Positions 16,438-25,141 of a DNA stretch of 64,000 nucleotides are shown piece after piece (positions within the stretch are counted from its first letter, which is position 1; each line of letters opens with the position of its first letter). This DNA is from Ruminococcus sp. (GTDB lineage Bacteria; Bacillota; Clostridia; Oscillospirales; Ruminococcaceae), in contig JAJBTZ010000035.1 of the NCBI GenBank assembly GCA_020860605.1, positions 1-64,000 on the forward strand. Reading direction: 5' to 3'. The translations under genes and the position numbers were made by a program. The notes below the pieces were generated by a model that worked only from the letters and a program-made list of their open reading frames with translations, had not been told where the DNA came from and did no database searches.

Positions 16438-17697
16438 TTAGTCCTTCCACTGGCTATGGTTATAGGCGCTGACGGCCACTATTATCAGGCCGACAATGCC
16501 GATGAGAGCGAAGATCATTCCGAATCCGCTGCCGTTACACATCGCTGAGAAGCCGAAGATGAACATTATACCACAAACTATTGCGATTATGATCATCGCC
16601 GTTTTGCGGGTCGAATCGGTTGGCGGTGGTGGCGGTGGCGGAGGAACGGGTGGCTTAGGGCCATCGTCATCATCCAGCACTATCGTCTGGTTCTGCTCCT
16701 GCTCCTTCTTCTTGCGCTCTTCGTCAATATCGATTTCTTCAACAGGCTCTGGTGGCTCTGGCTGAGGCAGCCATGCTGGCCAGGTCCAATTGTAGGGCTT
16801 CTGGGTTTCGTCCCAGGGGAAAGCCTTGATGAACTCGCCCATGGTGCGGTATCTCGGCTTCTTGCCGGGACTCTTCGCAGTCGGTGGCTGCAAGGCGAGG
16901 CCTCTCATGAGAACCTCCTCCTGCCTCTGGGTAAGACCTGCTCCGTACTGGTTGGCGGGGACCATAGGGTCCTCATCAAGGCGCTTCATCGCCTCGACAG
17001 GGACCTTGCCCGTCAGGCAATAATAGAGCGTGGTGCAGGCGCCATAAACGTCGGTATAGGTCCCCTGCCCATGGGTCATATACTGCTCGATGGGAGCGAA
17101 GCCCGGCTTCAGCACAACCGTCATCGACTTGCCGTTCTCAACAGAACGGGCGCTGCCGAAGTCGATAAGCCGAAGGGTTCCCTCGTTAGTGAGCATGATG
17201 TTGTCGGGAGCGATATCGCGATGGAGAAGGCCGGTTCTATGCATCCTGTCGATGTCTTCAAGAAGGGTCTTATAGACCGGCAGGAGGTCATATGCCTTGA
17301 AGAGCTCCTTATGGAGGACATAGTTCTTTAAAGAAATTCCCTCTATATACTCCATGACTAAGTAAGCTGTCTTATTCGCCTGGAAGTAGCTGAGAGCCTT
17401 GACGACAGAAGGGATGTCCTTGAGCTTTGAAAGAGCCGTAGCCTCATCGAGGAAGCTCTTCATACCTCCCTCATAGAGCTTCTGGTTCGGATGAGTAGAA
17501 GTCACCGAGCCATCCTGAGCTCTCTGCATACTGAGCTGTCTCGGATAATACTCCTTAACCGCGACATGGAGCCCATCAGACACCCTTCTCGCGCTATAAG
17601 TAATCCCAAAACCGCCCTGGCCCTTTACATCCTCTATGATATAACTTTCGTCCCAGTTTTTCAACTCATACCCTAACGGCAAAGTCTCATTATACAC
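16438..17697 (-). CDS. Ser/Thr kinase with C-terminal membrane helices
   Basis: The protein has 419 residues: a kinase domain at about 18-290 with GQGGFGITY, AVKEYYP (K48), LHRDIAPDN (D161, N166) and DFG (179-181), followed by a Pro-rich and acidic linker (a run of eight Pro near residue 355) and two membrane helices (about 368-388 and 393-412). Unlike the two kinases downstream it lacks a zinc ribbon and an outside domain, so it is a membrane-tethered cytoplasmic kinase. Start is GTG 17697 with GGAGGGG seven bases upstream. Its sibling 15442-16374 is inactive, so the pair may work as kinase and pseudokinase partner. Confidence 0.87.
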   Translation of the reverse strand: MYNETLPLGYELKNWDESYIIEDVKGQGGFGITYSARRVSDGLHVAVKEYYPRQLSMQRAQDGSVTSTHPNQKLYEGGMKSFLDEATALSKLKDIPSVVKALSYFQANKTAYLVMEYIEGISLKNYVLHKELFKAYDLLPVYKTLLEDIDRMHRTGLLHRDIAPDNIMLTNEGTLRLIDFGSARSVENGKSMTVVLKPGFAPIEQYMTHGQGTYTDVYGACTTLYYCLTGKVPVEAMKRLDEDPMVPANQYGAGLTQRQEEVLMRGLALQPPTAKSPGKKPRYRTMGEFIKAFPWDETQKPYNWTWPAWLPQPEPPEPVEEIDIDEERKKKEQEQNQTIVLDDDDGPKPPVPPPPPPPPTDSTRKTAMIIIAIVCGIMFIFGFSAMCNGSGFGMIFALIGIVGLIIVAVSAYNHSQWKD

Positions 17698-17746
17698 TCA
17701 AACCCCTCCACTTCTTTGTGAAATAGTTTTGTTCACGGTTGGTACC

Positions 17747-19201
17747 TCAATTTGCGTCGGATATCCAAGAAAGGATGTCGTCCATTGGTGTTGAGAACGA
17801 CGAATCAGCTACAGTCATTATAGTAATATAATACATATAATCGCCGACTCTTCTAGCCATGTTTCTTACGCATGAGGTACTACCGTAAGTAGAATTGTAA
17901 CTCTCATAATAGAAACTGTAATAAGTATTAGAGCCAATCTTAACGGCTTCGAGCTCTCCGACAGTGGTGTTATCCTGCTCAGAATAATACTCAATATCCG
18001 ATTCGATAAGCGAACGGGCATCATATGAAGAATCATATCCTACGTAATAGACCACCATATACACGCCGCTGGTTCCATACTCATTATCAGCATCAAACGC
18101 AAATACATGCTTGTAGTTAGCCAAAGCTTCTGGAACCTCACTATCAGTGCTATATATTGTCCCATCATAATACTTATGATCTACGTTAATCGTCCACTTT
18201 GAACTCGGGTCAAAGCTGAAATCGAGATTTTCGTTGACATAAGCACCGTTCTTGACTTGACCAAAGATATCGTCAACACTTAACTCCTTCTCAGGCGCTG
18301 CTGTAGTGGTAGTAGCCTTTGTAGTAGTTGTTGCCGGTGTAGTGGTTGTCGCCTTGGTAGTTGTAGTCGCTGGCGTTGTTGTCGTCGCAGCCGTTGTGGT
18401 GGTCGCTGGCGTTGCAGCTTCTGATGGTGTAGTGGCACCAGAGAACCAAGTGAGAATTTCCTCCACAGGAGGCTCATCTATGCTGAACGTATATATGCCT
18501 ATACAGAATATAAAATCGTCTACTAGCCTGTACATAAGAGTCCGATAAACATAATACTGATCATCGTCATAGTAATGACTTCCCATTACGTAAACGTATT
18601 CGTGTGAACCTATGGTTATCTCTTCAAGATCTCCGAATGTGTAATCATCATGAGCCTGCATATCTATCTGAGCATATTGCTCAGCAGATGTGATCAGATT
18701 CCCATTCCAGCGTAGATTCAGATTATCAGCATAGAACGTCACGTTCTCATTTGTAGCTAAATCAACTGAATACCCCAGAGTAAGCATCTCTATCTGTGAC
18801 AAGGCTTCCTGCCTGTCTTCATCAGAAGTTATGCTACTAGGATCGATATCGTTCCACTCATAGATTGCATCATCGTCATAAAAAGACCACGTTAACGCAG
18901 GAGAGAAACTGATATCAAAATACTCATTGACATAAACCCCATTAACTACGCTGCCCATTACCAGATTCATATCCAATGCAACTGGTTCTTCTTCGGTAGT
19001 TGCCACGGTTGTGGTGGTTACAGGAGCAGTTGTAGTCGTTGCTGGTGTCGTGGTAGTGGCGGAGGTGGTAGCCTCCGCCGTGGTGGTTGTGGCTGGGGTG
19101 TCGTCCGAAGACTTATTGACAGCTTCGAAGCTGCACCCACACGCCGTCAACATTATCGCCATAGAAGTAAGTATCAAGAGTAAACGCTTGAAAGCATTCA
19201 T
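17747..19201 (-). CDS. Lipoprotein with duplicated domain and Thr-rich linkers
   Basis: The protein has 484 residues with a lipoprotein signal (MLTACGCS; Cys about residue 21). Two related domains of about 150 residues are joined by long runs of TTTTP/TTTTK repeats. Domain 1 starts near VMGSVVNGVYVNEYFDISFS and domain 2 near IFGQVKNGAYVNENLDFSFD; both contain an xxNLxxW/WTI strand and a Tyr-rich end. I do not recognise the domain. It is exported and tethered outside the membrane. It lies between a kinase gene and a protease-FHA gene in the P2 operon, two bases after the latter's stop, so it could be a sensor or ligand-binding partner of the transmembrane kinases; this is inference. Confidence 0.78.
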   Translation of the reverse strand: MNAFKRLLLILTSMAIMLTACGCSFEAVNKSSDDTPATTTTAEATTSATTTTPATTTTAPVTTTTVATTEEEPVALDMNLVMGSVVNGVYVNEYFDISFSPALTWSFYDDDAIYEWNDIDPSSITSDEDRQEALSQIEMLTLGYSVDLATNENVTFYADNLNLRWNGNLITSAEQYAQIDMQAHDDYTFGDLEEITIGSHEYVYVMGSHYYDDDQYYVYRTLMYRLVDDFIFCIGIYTFSIDEPPVEEILTWFSGATTPSEAATPATTTTAATTTTPATTTTKATTTTPATTTTKATTTTAAPEKELSVDDIFGQVKNGAYVNENLDFSFDPSSKWTINVDHKYYDGTIYSTDSEVPEALANYKHVFAFDADNEYGTSGVYMVVYYVGYDSSYDARSLIESDIEYYSEQDNTTVGELEAVKIGSNTYYSFYYESYNSTYGSTSCVRNMARRVGDYMYYITIMTVADSSFSTPMDDILSWISDAN

Positions 19202-19202
19202 C

Positions 19203-20636
19203 TTACTTGGCTCCTCCCTTTTTGACTATCTCGAATGTAACATTCTTCGAACCGAGATAGAAGACGTCGCCATAGGTGACTACCATCGGCTGGTTGGCGG
19301 TCAGGCGCTTGTCGTTGAGATATGTGCCGTAGGTCGAGCCGAGGTCGGTGAGGAGGATCTGGCCGTTGGAGAGGGAGAGCTGGCAATGGATGCCGCTGAC
19401 TCCGTCAGCAGGTGCCGGGATAACGATCTCATTATTGCCAGGATTTCTGCCGATACGAAGGGTTCCAGTGATAGGATATCTCTTCCCAAGCAGCGCCCCC
19501 GTCACAGCCTGCACCCTAGGCCCCTCCGGGAACCCGGACTCGATAGGCTGAGTAGGTGTAGTCGGCCCCTGAACAGGAGGCTGAACTGGAGGCTGCACTG
19601 GCGGTTGCGGAGGCTGAACAGCCTGCTTCTTAGAACTGCTCTGAATCATCACGATAACAACGATCAGAACTATAATAACGATAGCTGCGATAACAAGACC
19701 AACAATGAGGCCGATGTTGACAGAAGAAGCCTTGGCATTGAGGGTGTAGCCATTAGCCTCGGCGAGCTCGTGAGCATAAGCGATATCTACAGCGTAGTAG
19801 GTAGAAGTGGAACTGTCACTGACACCGTATGTATTAATACCGACTACCACTCCATCTGTAGTGACCAGAGGTCCACCTGAGTTTCCTGACGAAATTCTGG
19901 CATCAGTGCTGATAACATTTACACTTCCGCCAAAGTATGTAGTCATTCCTATTCTCGAAATAATACCCTGTGTTAAAGTTGAAGCTGAAACTGAGCCATC
20001 ATAGCTATACTTGAAGAACCATTTCCCTTCATCAGAAGAATACTGCAAGTCTTCAGTTCCGAATACTTCTGTACTAATGGCAGGGTAGCCAATCGCATAT
20101 ACTGTATCACCAATGTTAGCATCTTCTGCCTTGTCTGCGATTTCGAGAGCAATTCTGCCATCGATTGTGCTGTCTGCTTTCAGAATAGCGCAGTCATAAT
20201 CCTCAGAGTAATCAACTACTGTACAAAGTACCATTCTAGTGTACTCTGCATCCCACTTCATGTTTGTTAATTTCAAAGTGTCGCCATCATAATAGTAAGT
20301 TATAGCAAAAGCATCATCAGTATACACAAGGTAAACTTTATCAGCCAGTGTATAACTTCCATCAGAATTCTCGTCAGCTACTACATGTCTGTTAGTAACA
20401 AACAAATTGGTTTCATCGCCTATGTTTACAGACGTTGAGCCATTTTCATAGCTTACTCCGAAGGCGGTGCCTGTGCAAGCCCAGGAAAGATTTCCGTTAG
20501 CATCGTGAAATTCTGAATAAACCATCACAACGCCATTAGCAGCGTCTGAAACAGCGCTTGCCGAAACATTGACTGTTGCTAACGGAGTTAGCATTAAAAC
20601 TAATGCCATGAGTAGGCAGGAAAGCCTTTTCAACAT
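19203..20636 (-). CDS. Membrane trypsin-like protease with cytoplasmic FHA domain
   Basis: The protein has 477 residues: a signal peptide (about 1-28), a trypsin/HtrA-type protease domain (about 30-290) with the catalytic triad in TNRHVV (H84), DYDCAIL (D148) and SSGNSGGPL (S253), a membrane helix (about 305-330), a Pro/Gln linker, and a C-terminal FHA domain (about 385-470) with LRIGRNPGNN, GIHCQL and LTDLGSTYGTYLND. The order puts the protease outside and the phosphothreonine-binding FHA inside. FHA domains bind pThr peptides, so kinase activity in the cell could control clustering or activity of the protease outside. GGAGG lies nine bases before ATG. It is downstream of two PP2C genes in the same operon. 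Confidence 0.88.
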   Translation of the reverse strand: MLKRLSCLLMALVLMLTPLATVNVSASAVSDAANGVVMVYSEFHDANGNLSWACTGTAFGVSYENGSTSVNIGDETNLFVTNRHVVADENSDGSYTLADKVYLVYTDDAFAITYYYDGDTLKLTNMKWDAEYTRMVLCTVVDYSEDYDCAILKADSTIDGRIALEIADKAEDANIGDTVYAIGYPAISTEVFGTEDLQYSSDEGKWFFKYSYDGSVSASTLTQGIISRIGMTTYFGGSVNVISTDARISSGNSGGPLVTTDGVVVGINTYGVSDSSTSTYYAVDIAYAHELAEANGYTLNAKASSVNIGLIVGLVIAAIVIIVLIVVIVMIQSSSKKQAVQPPQPPVQPPVQPPVQGPTTPTQPIESGFPEGPRVQAVTGALLGKRYPITGTLRIGRNPGNNEIVIPAPADGVSGIHCQLSLSNGQILLTDLGSTYGTYLNDKRLTANQPMVVTYGDVFYLGSKNVTFEIVKKGGAK

Positions 20637-20663
20637 GATTTTGTACCTCCAAAAAATTTTTTA

Positions 20664-21374
20664 TCAGTAGATCCACACAGCAGCTGCTGTGTTGTTGTCG
20701 TTGTCCGAAGGGACGCGCTCGAGGAGCTTCGAGCGCATCCTTCTTATCCATTCGCCCGGTGTCTGGGAGCGCTTGAGGTCTTGGATCATCTCATCCTCAA
20801 CGACATACTCCCAGAACCCATCCGAGCAGAGTAAAAACGCATTCTGGTCGCCCTTTTTTAAGTCGAAGGAACCCGTGTCGATCTTCAGCTCGTCATCCTG
20901 CCCGAGGGCTCTTAGGATTCGGCTGCGGTCTTCGTGGAACCTGATTTCTGAGGGCTTTATCTGGCCGAGATAAACTGCAAGCTGAGAGGCACTGTGGTCG
21001 AGCGTCTGGAAGACGAGCTCGCCGTTTACGAAACGGTAGATTCTCGTGTCGCCGACATAGGCATAGACACACTTGCCACGGGTGTAGGAAATCGTCGCTA
21101 CGGTGCTCTTCATCTTGATAGCTTCAGTCTGGAGCTTCTTGATCTCGTCGTTGGCAAGGGAAATGTCCTTGCAGAGCTCATCGAGATTGGCATCTCCCGA
21201 CCAGCCACTCACGAGGGTTTCAACCGTCTTTTTCGAGGCGATGTCTCCTCCGCCGTGACCTCCCAAGCCATCGGCAACAACGGCTAAGACGCCTCTGTCC
21301 GAAAGAGCAATTCTGACCGAGTCCTCATTGCAGTTTCTTCCGCCGATATTAGAGTAGCTTGCATTTCTTATCAT
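20664..21374 (-). CDS. PP2C-family Ser/Thr phosphatase
   Basis: The protein has 236 residues and is a stand-alone cytoplasmic PP2C domain. Metal-binding and catalytic motifs are present: GRNCNEDS near the N-terminus, VADGLGGHGGGD, GDTRIYRF, LLCSDGFWEYV and DNDNNTAAAV near the end. PP2C enzymes use two metal ions to remove phosphate from Ser/Thr and act as the usual opponents of bacterial Hanks-type kinases. The length is close to that of minimal bacterial PP2C proteins such as Stp/PrpC. It is 22 bases behind the receptor-like phosphatase gene in the same operon. AAGGAG lies eight bases before ATG. Confidence 0.92.
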   Translation of the reverse strand: MIRNASYSNIGGRNCNEDSVRIALSDRGVLAVVADGLGGHGGGDIASKKTVETLVSGWSGDANLDELCKDISLANDEIKKLQTEAIKMKSTVATISYTRGKCVYAYVGDTRIYRFVNGELVFQTLDHSASQLAVYLGQIKPSEIRFHEDRSRILRALGQDDELKIDTGSFDLKKGDQNAFLLCSDGFWEYVVEDEMIQDLKRSQTPGEWIRRMRSKLLERVPSDNDNNTAAAVWIY

Positions 21375-21395
21375 CGTTATTTCTCCTTTGAAAAA

Positions 21396-22802
21396 CTATA
21401 CCTCAAGGACTACTGCTGTGTAGTTGTCCTGATTGGAATAAGCCTTGGCGGCTACTGCCTTGCCGAGAGCTTCGGCTGTTTCCTCAGCGGTGTTGGTGGT
21501 TGCAATGCAGGAAACGAGCTCTTCATAGCTGAGGGCGTTATAGACACCATCACTCATTAAAATATACCTGTCTCCGCCGTGAATGTCAAGCGGTTCTGCC
21601 GGCATATCAACGTGGGTGAGCTCTCCTCTGCCGAAGAAGCTTGTGAGGCCGGAGCCGTCCTTCGCTCCGAAGGCAGCGTCGAGTGTGCCGGAGCCGTTTG
21701 CAACCTTGAGCTCAAGGTCGTGGCGGTAGATATGCTCACGGTTGAGCTGGATTAAGCTTCCGTCGCGCCAGAGATAGATTCTCGAGTCGCCGATGCTGAA
21801 CCACATGAACTTGCCTTGTCTGATGAGGCCAGCCACCATGGTGGAGCCACACTTGCCGATCTTGGACGAGCCAAGCATCTTGTTGACAGCCTTGTTGGTC
21901 TCGACGACCATCTTCCACATGAGGGCTTCATACTTCTCGCCAGCGTTTGCGACGAAGGTGTTGAGAGCGGTTTCAACCGCCTTCTGGGAGACCTTGTCGC
22001 CGTCCTCAAGACCGCCCATGCCGTCGGCAACTATAGCCAACACACCCATCGAGCTTGCAGCATCTGCGGGAGAAACGGTGAAGCTGTCCTGCTGAGCCGA
22101 ACGAGCGCCCTGATTATGGAGCTTGCCGACCTGCGGTACGGAGAGATATTCCTTAGGATTCTTAGCCACCTCAACCACCTTCGGCGAAGTCATGCTCTTA
22201 GCATAGAGCACCAACAGCACGATAGTTGCAGCTGCGAGGATTACGCAGACGATTATCAGGACGACTGTGCCGGAGTTGACGGAAGAATCTCCACTCTTCT
22301 CGACTTCTTCAGTTGATGTAACGGTGCTGGTTTGTTCGGATACAGAAGTCACCGCTGCCTCGGAAGTTGTAGTCGTCGGAGTCTGTGTTTGCTCTTCGGT
22401 TGTGGTTGTGGGTGGGTCTGGTTCCTCTGTGCCTTCAGCCACAGCTTCCAGATCGCTTGCTATAATGAAGCAATCGCCATCGTAATCTTTAACCGTAATC
22501 GCGTCTGATTTCTCAATCTGATACCATGTAACTGTACCGTTCTCATCTAAAACCTCGCCAATAGCTATGACTTCTCTATTACTGTAGGAAAAGCCAACTA
22601 GATTAAGGCTGTCAGCATTTGACGGAGTCTTTCTGATGTAAGTGATGGTTGTAACCTTCATAGTCGTCGGCTCAATCGCCACTACTTCGTAGTCCTCATC
22701 CGCCCAGACCCCGATGGTCAGGGTGCTGAGCAGGAGGGTTAGGGACAGCGTGAGGAGGAGAAGGCGACTGAGGAGGGACTTCTCTGTAAATAATTTCGCC
22801 AT
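21396..22802 (-). CDS. Receptor-like PP2C phosphatase
   Basis: The protein has 468 residues: a signal sequence (about 1-35), an outside segment of about 100 residues that looks SH3-like (MKVTTITYIRKTPS...VIAIGEVLDENGTVTWYQIE), a Thr/Glu-rich linker, a membrane helix (about 178-202) and a cytoplasmic PP2C domain (about 225-465). PP2C motifs include GARSAQQDSF, VADGMGGLEDGD, GDSRIYLW, LMSDGVYNAL and SNQDNYTAVVLEV. An outside module resembling SH3b wall-binding domains could sense cell-wall material and control dephosphorylation inside; the domain call is tentative. The start codon follows the stop of the FHA gene 22804-23502 by one base, so the two are tightly coupled. Confidence 0.88.
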   Translation of the reverse strand: MAKLFTEKSLLSRLLLLTLSLTLLLSTLTIGVWADEDYEVVAIEPTTMKVTTITYIRKTPSNADSLNLVGFSYSNREVIAIGEVLDENGTVTWYQIEKSDAITVKDYDGDCFIIASDLEAVAEGTEEPDPPTTTTEEQTQTPTTTTSEAAVTSVSEQTSTVTSTEEVEKSGDSSVNSGTVVLIIVCVILAAATIVLLVLYAKSMTSPKVVEVAKNPKEYLSVPQVGKLHNQGARSAQQDSFTVSPADAASSMGVLAIVADGMGGLEDGDKVSQKAVETALNTFVANAGEKYEALMWKMVVETNKAVNKMLGSSKIGKCGSTMVAGLIRQGKFMWFSIGDSRIYLWRDGSLIQLNREHIYRHDLELKVANGSGTLDAAFGAKDGSGLTSFFGRGELTHVDMPAEPLDIHGGDRYILMSDGVYNALSYEELVSCIATTNTAEETAEALGKAVAAKAYSNQDNYTAVVLEV

Positions 22803-22803
22803 A

Positions 22804-23502
22804 TCAGTCTACCTTATCCTCACCCTGCTTCCAGGTGAACTGGTCGCTGCAGAGAGGGACGAAAAGAAGCTTGGTGGTACCAATCTTGATGACGTCGTAA
22901 GCCTTGATCTGCTCTGCATTGAATACTGAATGACCGTTGAGCTTGACGATGTTTCTGCCGTCGGCAGGGCCGAAGAAGAAGGCGTTGTCGTCAGCATCGT
23001 AAGCGATCATAGCGTGCTTCTCACGGGAAATCTGAAGGTCGTTGGAGATGTGGATGTCGCCAATCTCACGACCAATGTAGTTGTAGCCGTTGTGAACTCT
23101 GAAGTCGACGCCTTTTTCTGGGCCATCGATGCAGACGAGCCATCCGCAAACAGGATCGACAGAAGTGCTGTCCATAGAGCTTGCTCCGCCGATACCGCCT
23201 ATCTGAGTAGGCTCCATGTTGTCGGCTCTGTTGCTGCCATCGTGATAAGGATCAACTGCAACGGTTCCGCCCATGTTAGAAGCGTAGTTGCTGGGAGCGG
23301 TGGTAGCGCCGAAGTTGGGGTTGCCGGTGGAGCCAATGCCAGCACCAGGAGCAGTGGTTGCTCCGAAGGAGTTAGCTCCAGGAGCGGTAGTAGCGCCAAA
23401 GGAGGCAGCTCCTCCACCACAATTCGGGCAGGATGCATGAATCGATGCATCATAATAATTTCCACAAGACGGGCACCTAGTTAATTTGTTCTGAACTTCC
23501 AT
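22804..23502 (-). CDS. Zinc ribbon-FHA protein with FGATTAP repeats
   Basis: The protein has 232 residues. An N-terminal zinc ribbon (CPSCGNYYD...CPNCGGG) is followed by a low-complexity linker with three FGATTAP repeats and by TVAVDP and MEPTQIGG, then a C-terminal FHA domain (about 120-215: NYIGREIGDIHI, ISREKHA, LNGHSVF). The Thr residues of the linker look like kinase targets, as in FHA regulators of the GarA/OdhI kind that are phosphorylated on an N-terminal Thr and then bind their own FHA domain. That comparison is inference. It is the first gene of the P2 operon, with AGGAGG eight bases before ATG. Confidence 0.85.
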   Translation of the reverse strand: MEVQNKLTRCPSCGNYYDASIHASCPNCGGGAASFGATTAPGANSFGATTAPGAGIGSTGNPNFGATTAPSNYASNMGGTVAVDPYHDGSNRADNMEPTQIGGIGGASSMDSTSVDPVCGWLVCIDGPEKGVDFRVHNGYNYIGREIGDIHISNDLQISREKHAMIAYDADDNAFFFGPADGRNIVKLNGHSVFNAEQIKAYDVIKIGTTKLLFVPLCSDQFTWKQGEDKVD

Positions 23503-23610
23503 TTTAAATTTCCTCCTGAAAAAAGAATTATTTTTTATTTTGGCTCTACAGGTCTTTGACCTGCGAGCTTAAATACTGTTTTTCCCGAGATGTAAATCTC
23601 GTATGTTTAT

Positions 23611-23653
23611 ATTATAGCACGGTCGTTTGGGGCGCCGTAGTTTGGATTTTCAC
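23611..23653 (-). promoter_or_regulatory. Promoter P2, conserved CTACGG-type element
   Basis: Read on the minus strand: GAAAATCCAAACTACGG, an 18-base spacer starting CGCCCC, then TATAAT (23616-23611). It lies between the stop at 23669 and the start at 23502 and probably drives the ten genes from 22804-23502 down to the terminator at 9166-9205. Confidence 0.75.
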
Positions 23654-23668
23654 CTCTTTTCAGTCTTG

Positions 23669-24256
23669 TCAGACACACGGCGCCATAGGATCTTCATATG
23701 GACGTGGCTTATCAGTTTTCCCAAAGGGATCCATGCCACCACAGGTGGGGCATTTGTCCCAAGCCTTGCCATCATAGTAGTTGCCACACTTTTCGCATCT
23801 GACCAAGTTGGGATTATGTACGGGTTTACACTCAGCCTCCTGAATCTTCGGGTCGGACATAGCAATCAAAGAAAACTTCGTGTTGCCACCGAAGGAAAGT
23901 TTGTCACCTTCGTACATCCTTGTCGCTTCGGTGATGACTTTTCCGTTGAGCATAACACCATTTGGGCTGACAAAATAGCTCTTGTCATCCTCGTAAAAGG
24001 TGATTGAAATGAGCTTATATCCTTCATCGCGAGTAACTACGCCTTCCTCAGATACATAGGAATCATTATAGTAAACTCTGAATAAATTCACACGTGGGTA
24101 GATGCAGAAGCCTTGGGGACCATTGATCTCATGCAACCAGCCATAGCAGACAGCTCCACACCATTGGCACTTCCTCTGCGATTCCAGATTATAAAAGATT
24201 ATATTGTTCCGTTGACCACAACATCCGCAAATTGCTTGAAACATGGCGGGAGTCAT
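23669..24256 (-). CDS. Degenerate FHA-like protein with zinc fingers at both ends
   Basis: The protein has 195 residues. A four-Cys finger at the N-terminus (CGCCG...CQWCG) is followed by a beta-rich middle with the end of an FHA fold (YFVSPNGVMLNGKVIT, MYEGDKLSFGG) and a C-terminal zinc ribbon RCEKCGNYYDGKAWDKCPTC. The classical FHA residues (GR near the start, SxxH) are not seen, so phosphothreonine binding is doubtful. The C-terminal ribbon closely matches the N-terminal ribbon of the FHA protein 22804-23502, so these proteins share a module in opposite positions. It follows 24275-24880 by 18 bases and likely shares its promoter P3. GAGGTG lies seven bases before ATG. Confidence 0.72.
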   Translation of the reverse strand: MTPAMFQAICGCCGQRNNIIFYNLESQRKCQWCGAVCYGWLHEINGPQGFCIYPRVNLFRVYYNDSYVSEEGVVTRDEGYKLISITFYEDDKSYFVSPNGVMLNGKVITEATRMYEGDKLSFGGNTKFSLIAMSDPKIQEAECKPVHNPNLVRCEKCGNYYDGKAWDKCPTCGGMDPFGKTDKPRPYEDPMAPCV

Positions 24257-24274
24257 ACTAATTCACCTCGCCCA

Positions 24275-24880
24275 TCAGTTCTGCACCACTTCAAACGTAT
24301 TATTGCGGTTGGCGAGGAAGAATCTCGAGCCGATGCCTAGGGATACTGGGGCGTTGGGGGTGAGTTGGCGACCGTCGTCGAGGAAGGTGCCGTAGGAGGA
24401 GCCGAGATCTGTAAGGAGAATCGCTCCGCCTTGGCGGTAGACCCTGCAGTGGTTATGGCTGATGCCTGACTCCTGAGAGGAGAATCTCACGCCACAGTTC
24501 GCGTCTCTTCCGAAAAGAAGGCCGTTGCCAAGGCTGTAAACCCTGCCCTTGAGGTTTCCTGAAATGCACATGATCGAAACCGTGCCATAGGGGGCAGGAG
24601 CGGTTCCGCCGTTATTATTGCTGTAGTAGACAGCGCCAGCTGCCTGAGCGGTCTTGTTTCTTGAGATAGGAGCGGTGTCGCGGGTGCTGACCACGATGGC
24701 GATCGTGAAGCCGACAGCAACGAGAACCGCAAGGGTTCCGACACTGAAAATGCCTGCGACTGCACAGCATATGAGGGCGAGCACGCCCATATTATCCCTG
24801 CACCTTGCTCTTCCGATAAAGAACGGAATCAGCCCAAGAAGAGCTCCTACTGCTGCGCCTGCAATTATCATTATTAACAT
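24275..24880 (-). CDS. Membrane-anchored FHA protein
   Basis: The protein has 201 residues: two or three hydrophobic helices in the first 75 residues (about 2-22 and 32-65), then a linker and a C-terminal FHA domain (about 105-200) with LFGRDANCGVRF, GISHNHCRV and LTDLGSSYGTFLDD, all classical pThr-binding positions. It places an FHA reader on the inner face of the membrane, near the transmembrane kinases and phosphatase encoded downstream. GGAGG lies eight bases before ATG. First gene behind promoter P3. Confidence 0.88.
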   Translation of the reverse strand: MLIMIIAGAAVGALLGLIPFFIGRARCRDNMGVLALICCAVAGIFSVGTLAVLVAVGFTIAIVVSTRDTAPISRNKTAQAAGAVYYSNNNGGTAPAPYGTVSIMCISGNLKGRVYSLGNGLLFGRDANCGVRFSSQESGISHNHCRVYRQGGAILLTDLGSSYGTFLDDGRQLTPNAPVSLGIGSRFFLANRNNTFEVVQN

Positions 24881-24915
24881 ACTGATTACCTCCGATAAAT
24901 TCTTTCGATGTTTTC

Positions 24916-24957
24916 ATTATACTACGGTCGATTTGGGCGCCGTAGTTTGGGTTTTCA
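24916..24957 (-). promoter_or_regulatory. Promoter P3, conserved CTACGG-type element
   Basis: Read on the minus strand: GAAAACCCAAACTACGG, an 18-base spacer, then TATAAT (24921-24916). In this copy the spacer ends in CCGTAG, making a perfect inverted repeat CTACGG-12-CCGTAG across the promoter. Confidence 0.75.
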
Positions 24958-24986
24958 TGAGAACCATGTCGCCCTTCGGGCGACCG

Positions 24987-25140
24987 CGCTCGCTTCGCTC
25001 GCGCGCCCTCTCAGTCAGCTGCTTCGCAGCTGCCAGCTCCCCCAGAGGGGGAGCCAAGATTTCCACTTGCACAAAGCCTTCCTGAGGCAGTAACTCGGCT
25101 CTCCCTTTGGGAGAGCTGTCGGCGAAGCCGACTGAGAGGG
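24987..25140. repeat. MITE-like inverted repeat, family A copy 2
   Basis: Left arm GCGCCCTCTCAGTCAGC, core TTTCCACTTGCACAAAGCC, right arm ending GACTGAGAGGG. The right arm is shortened and abuts the stop codon of the FHA gene at 25142. Confidence 0.8.
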
Positions 25141-25141
25141 T

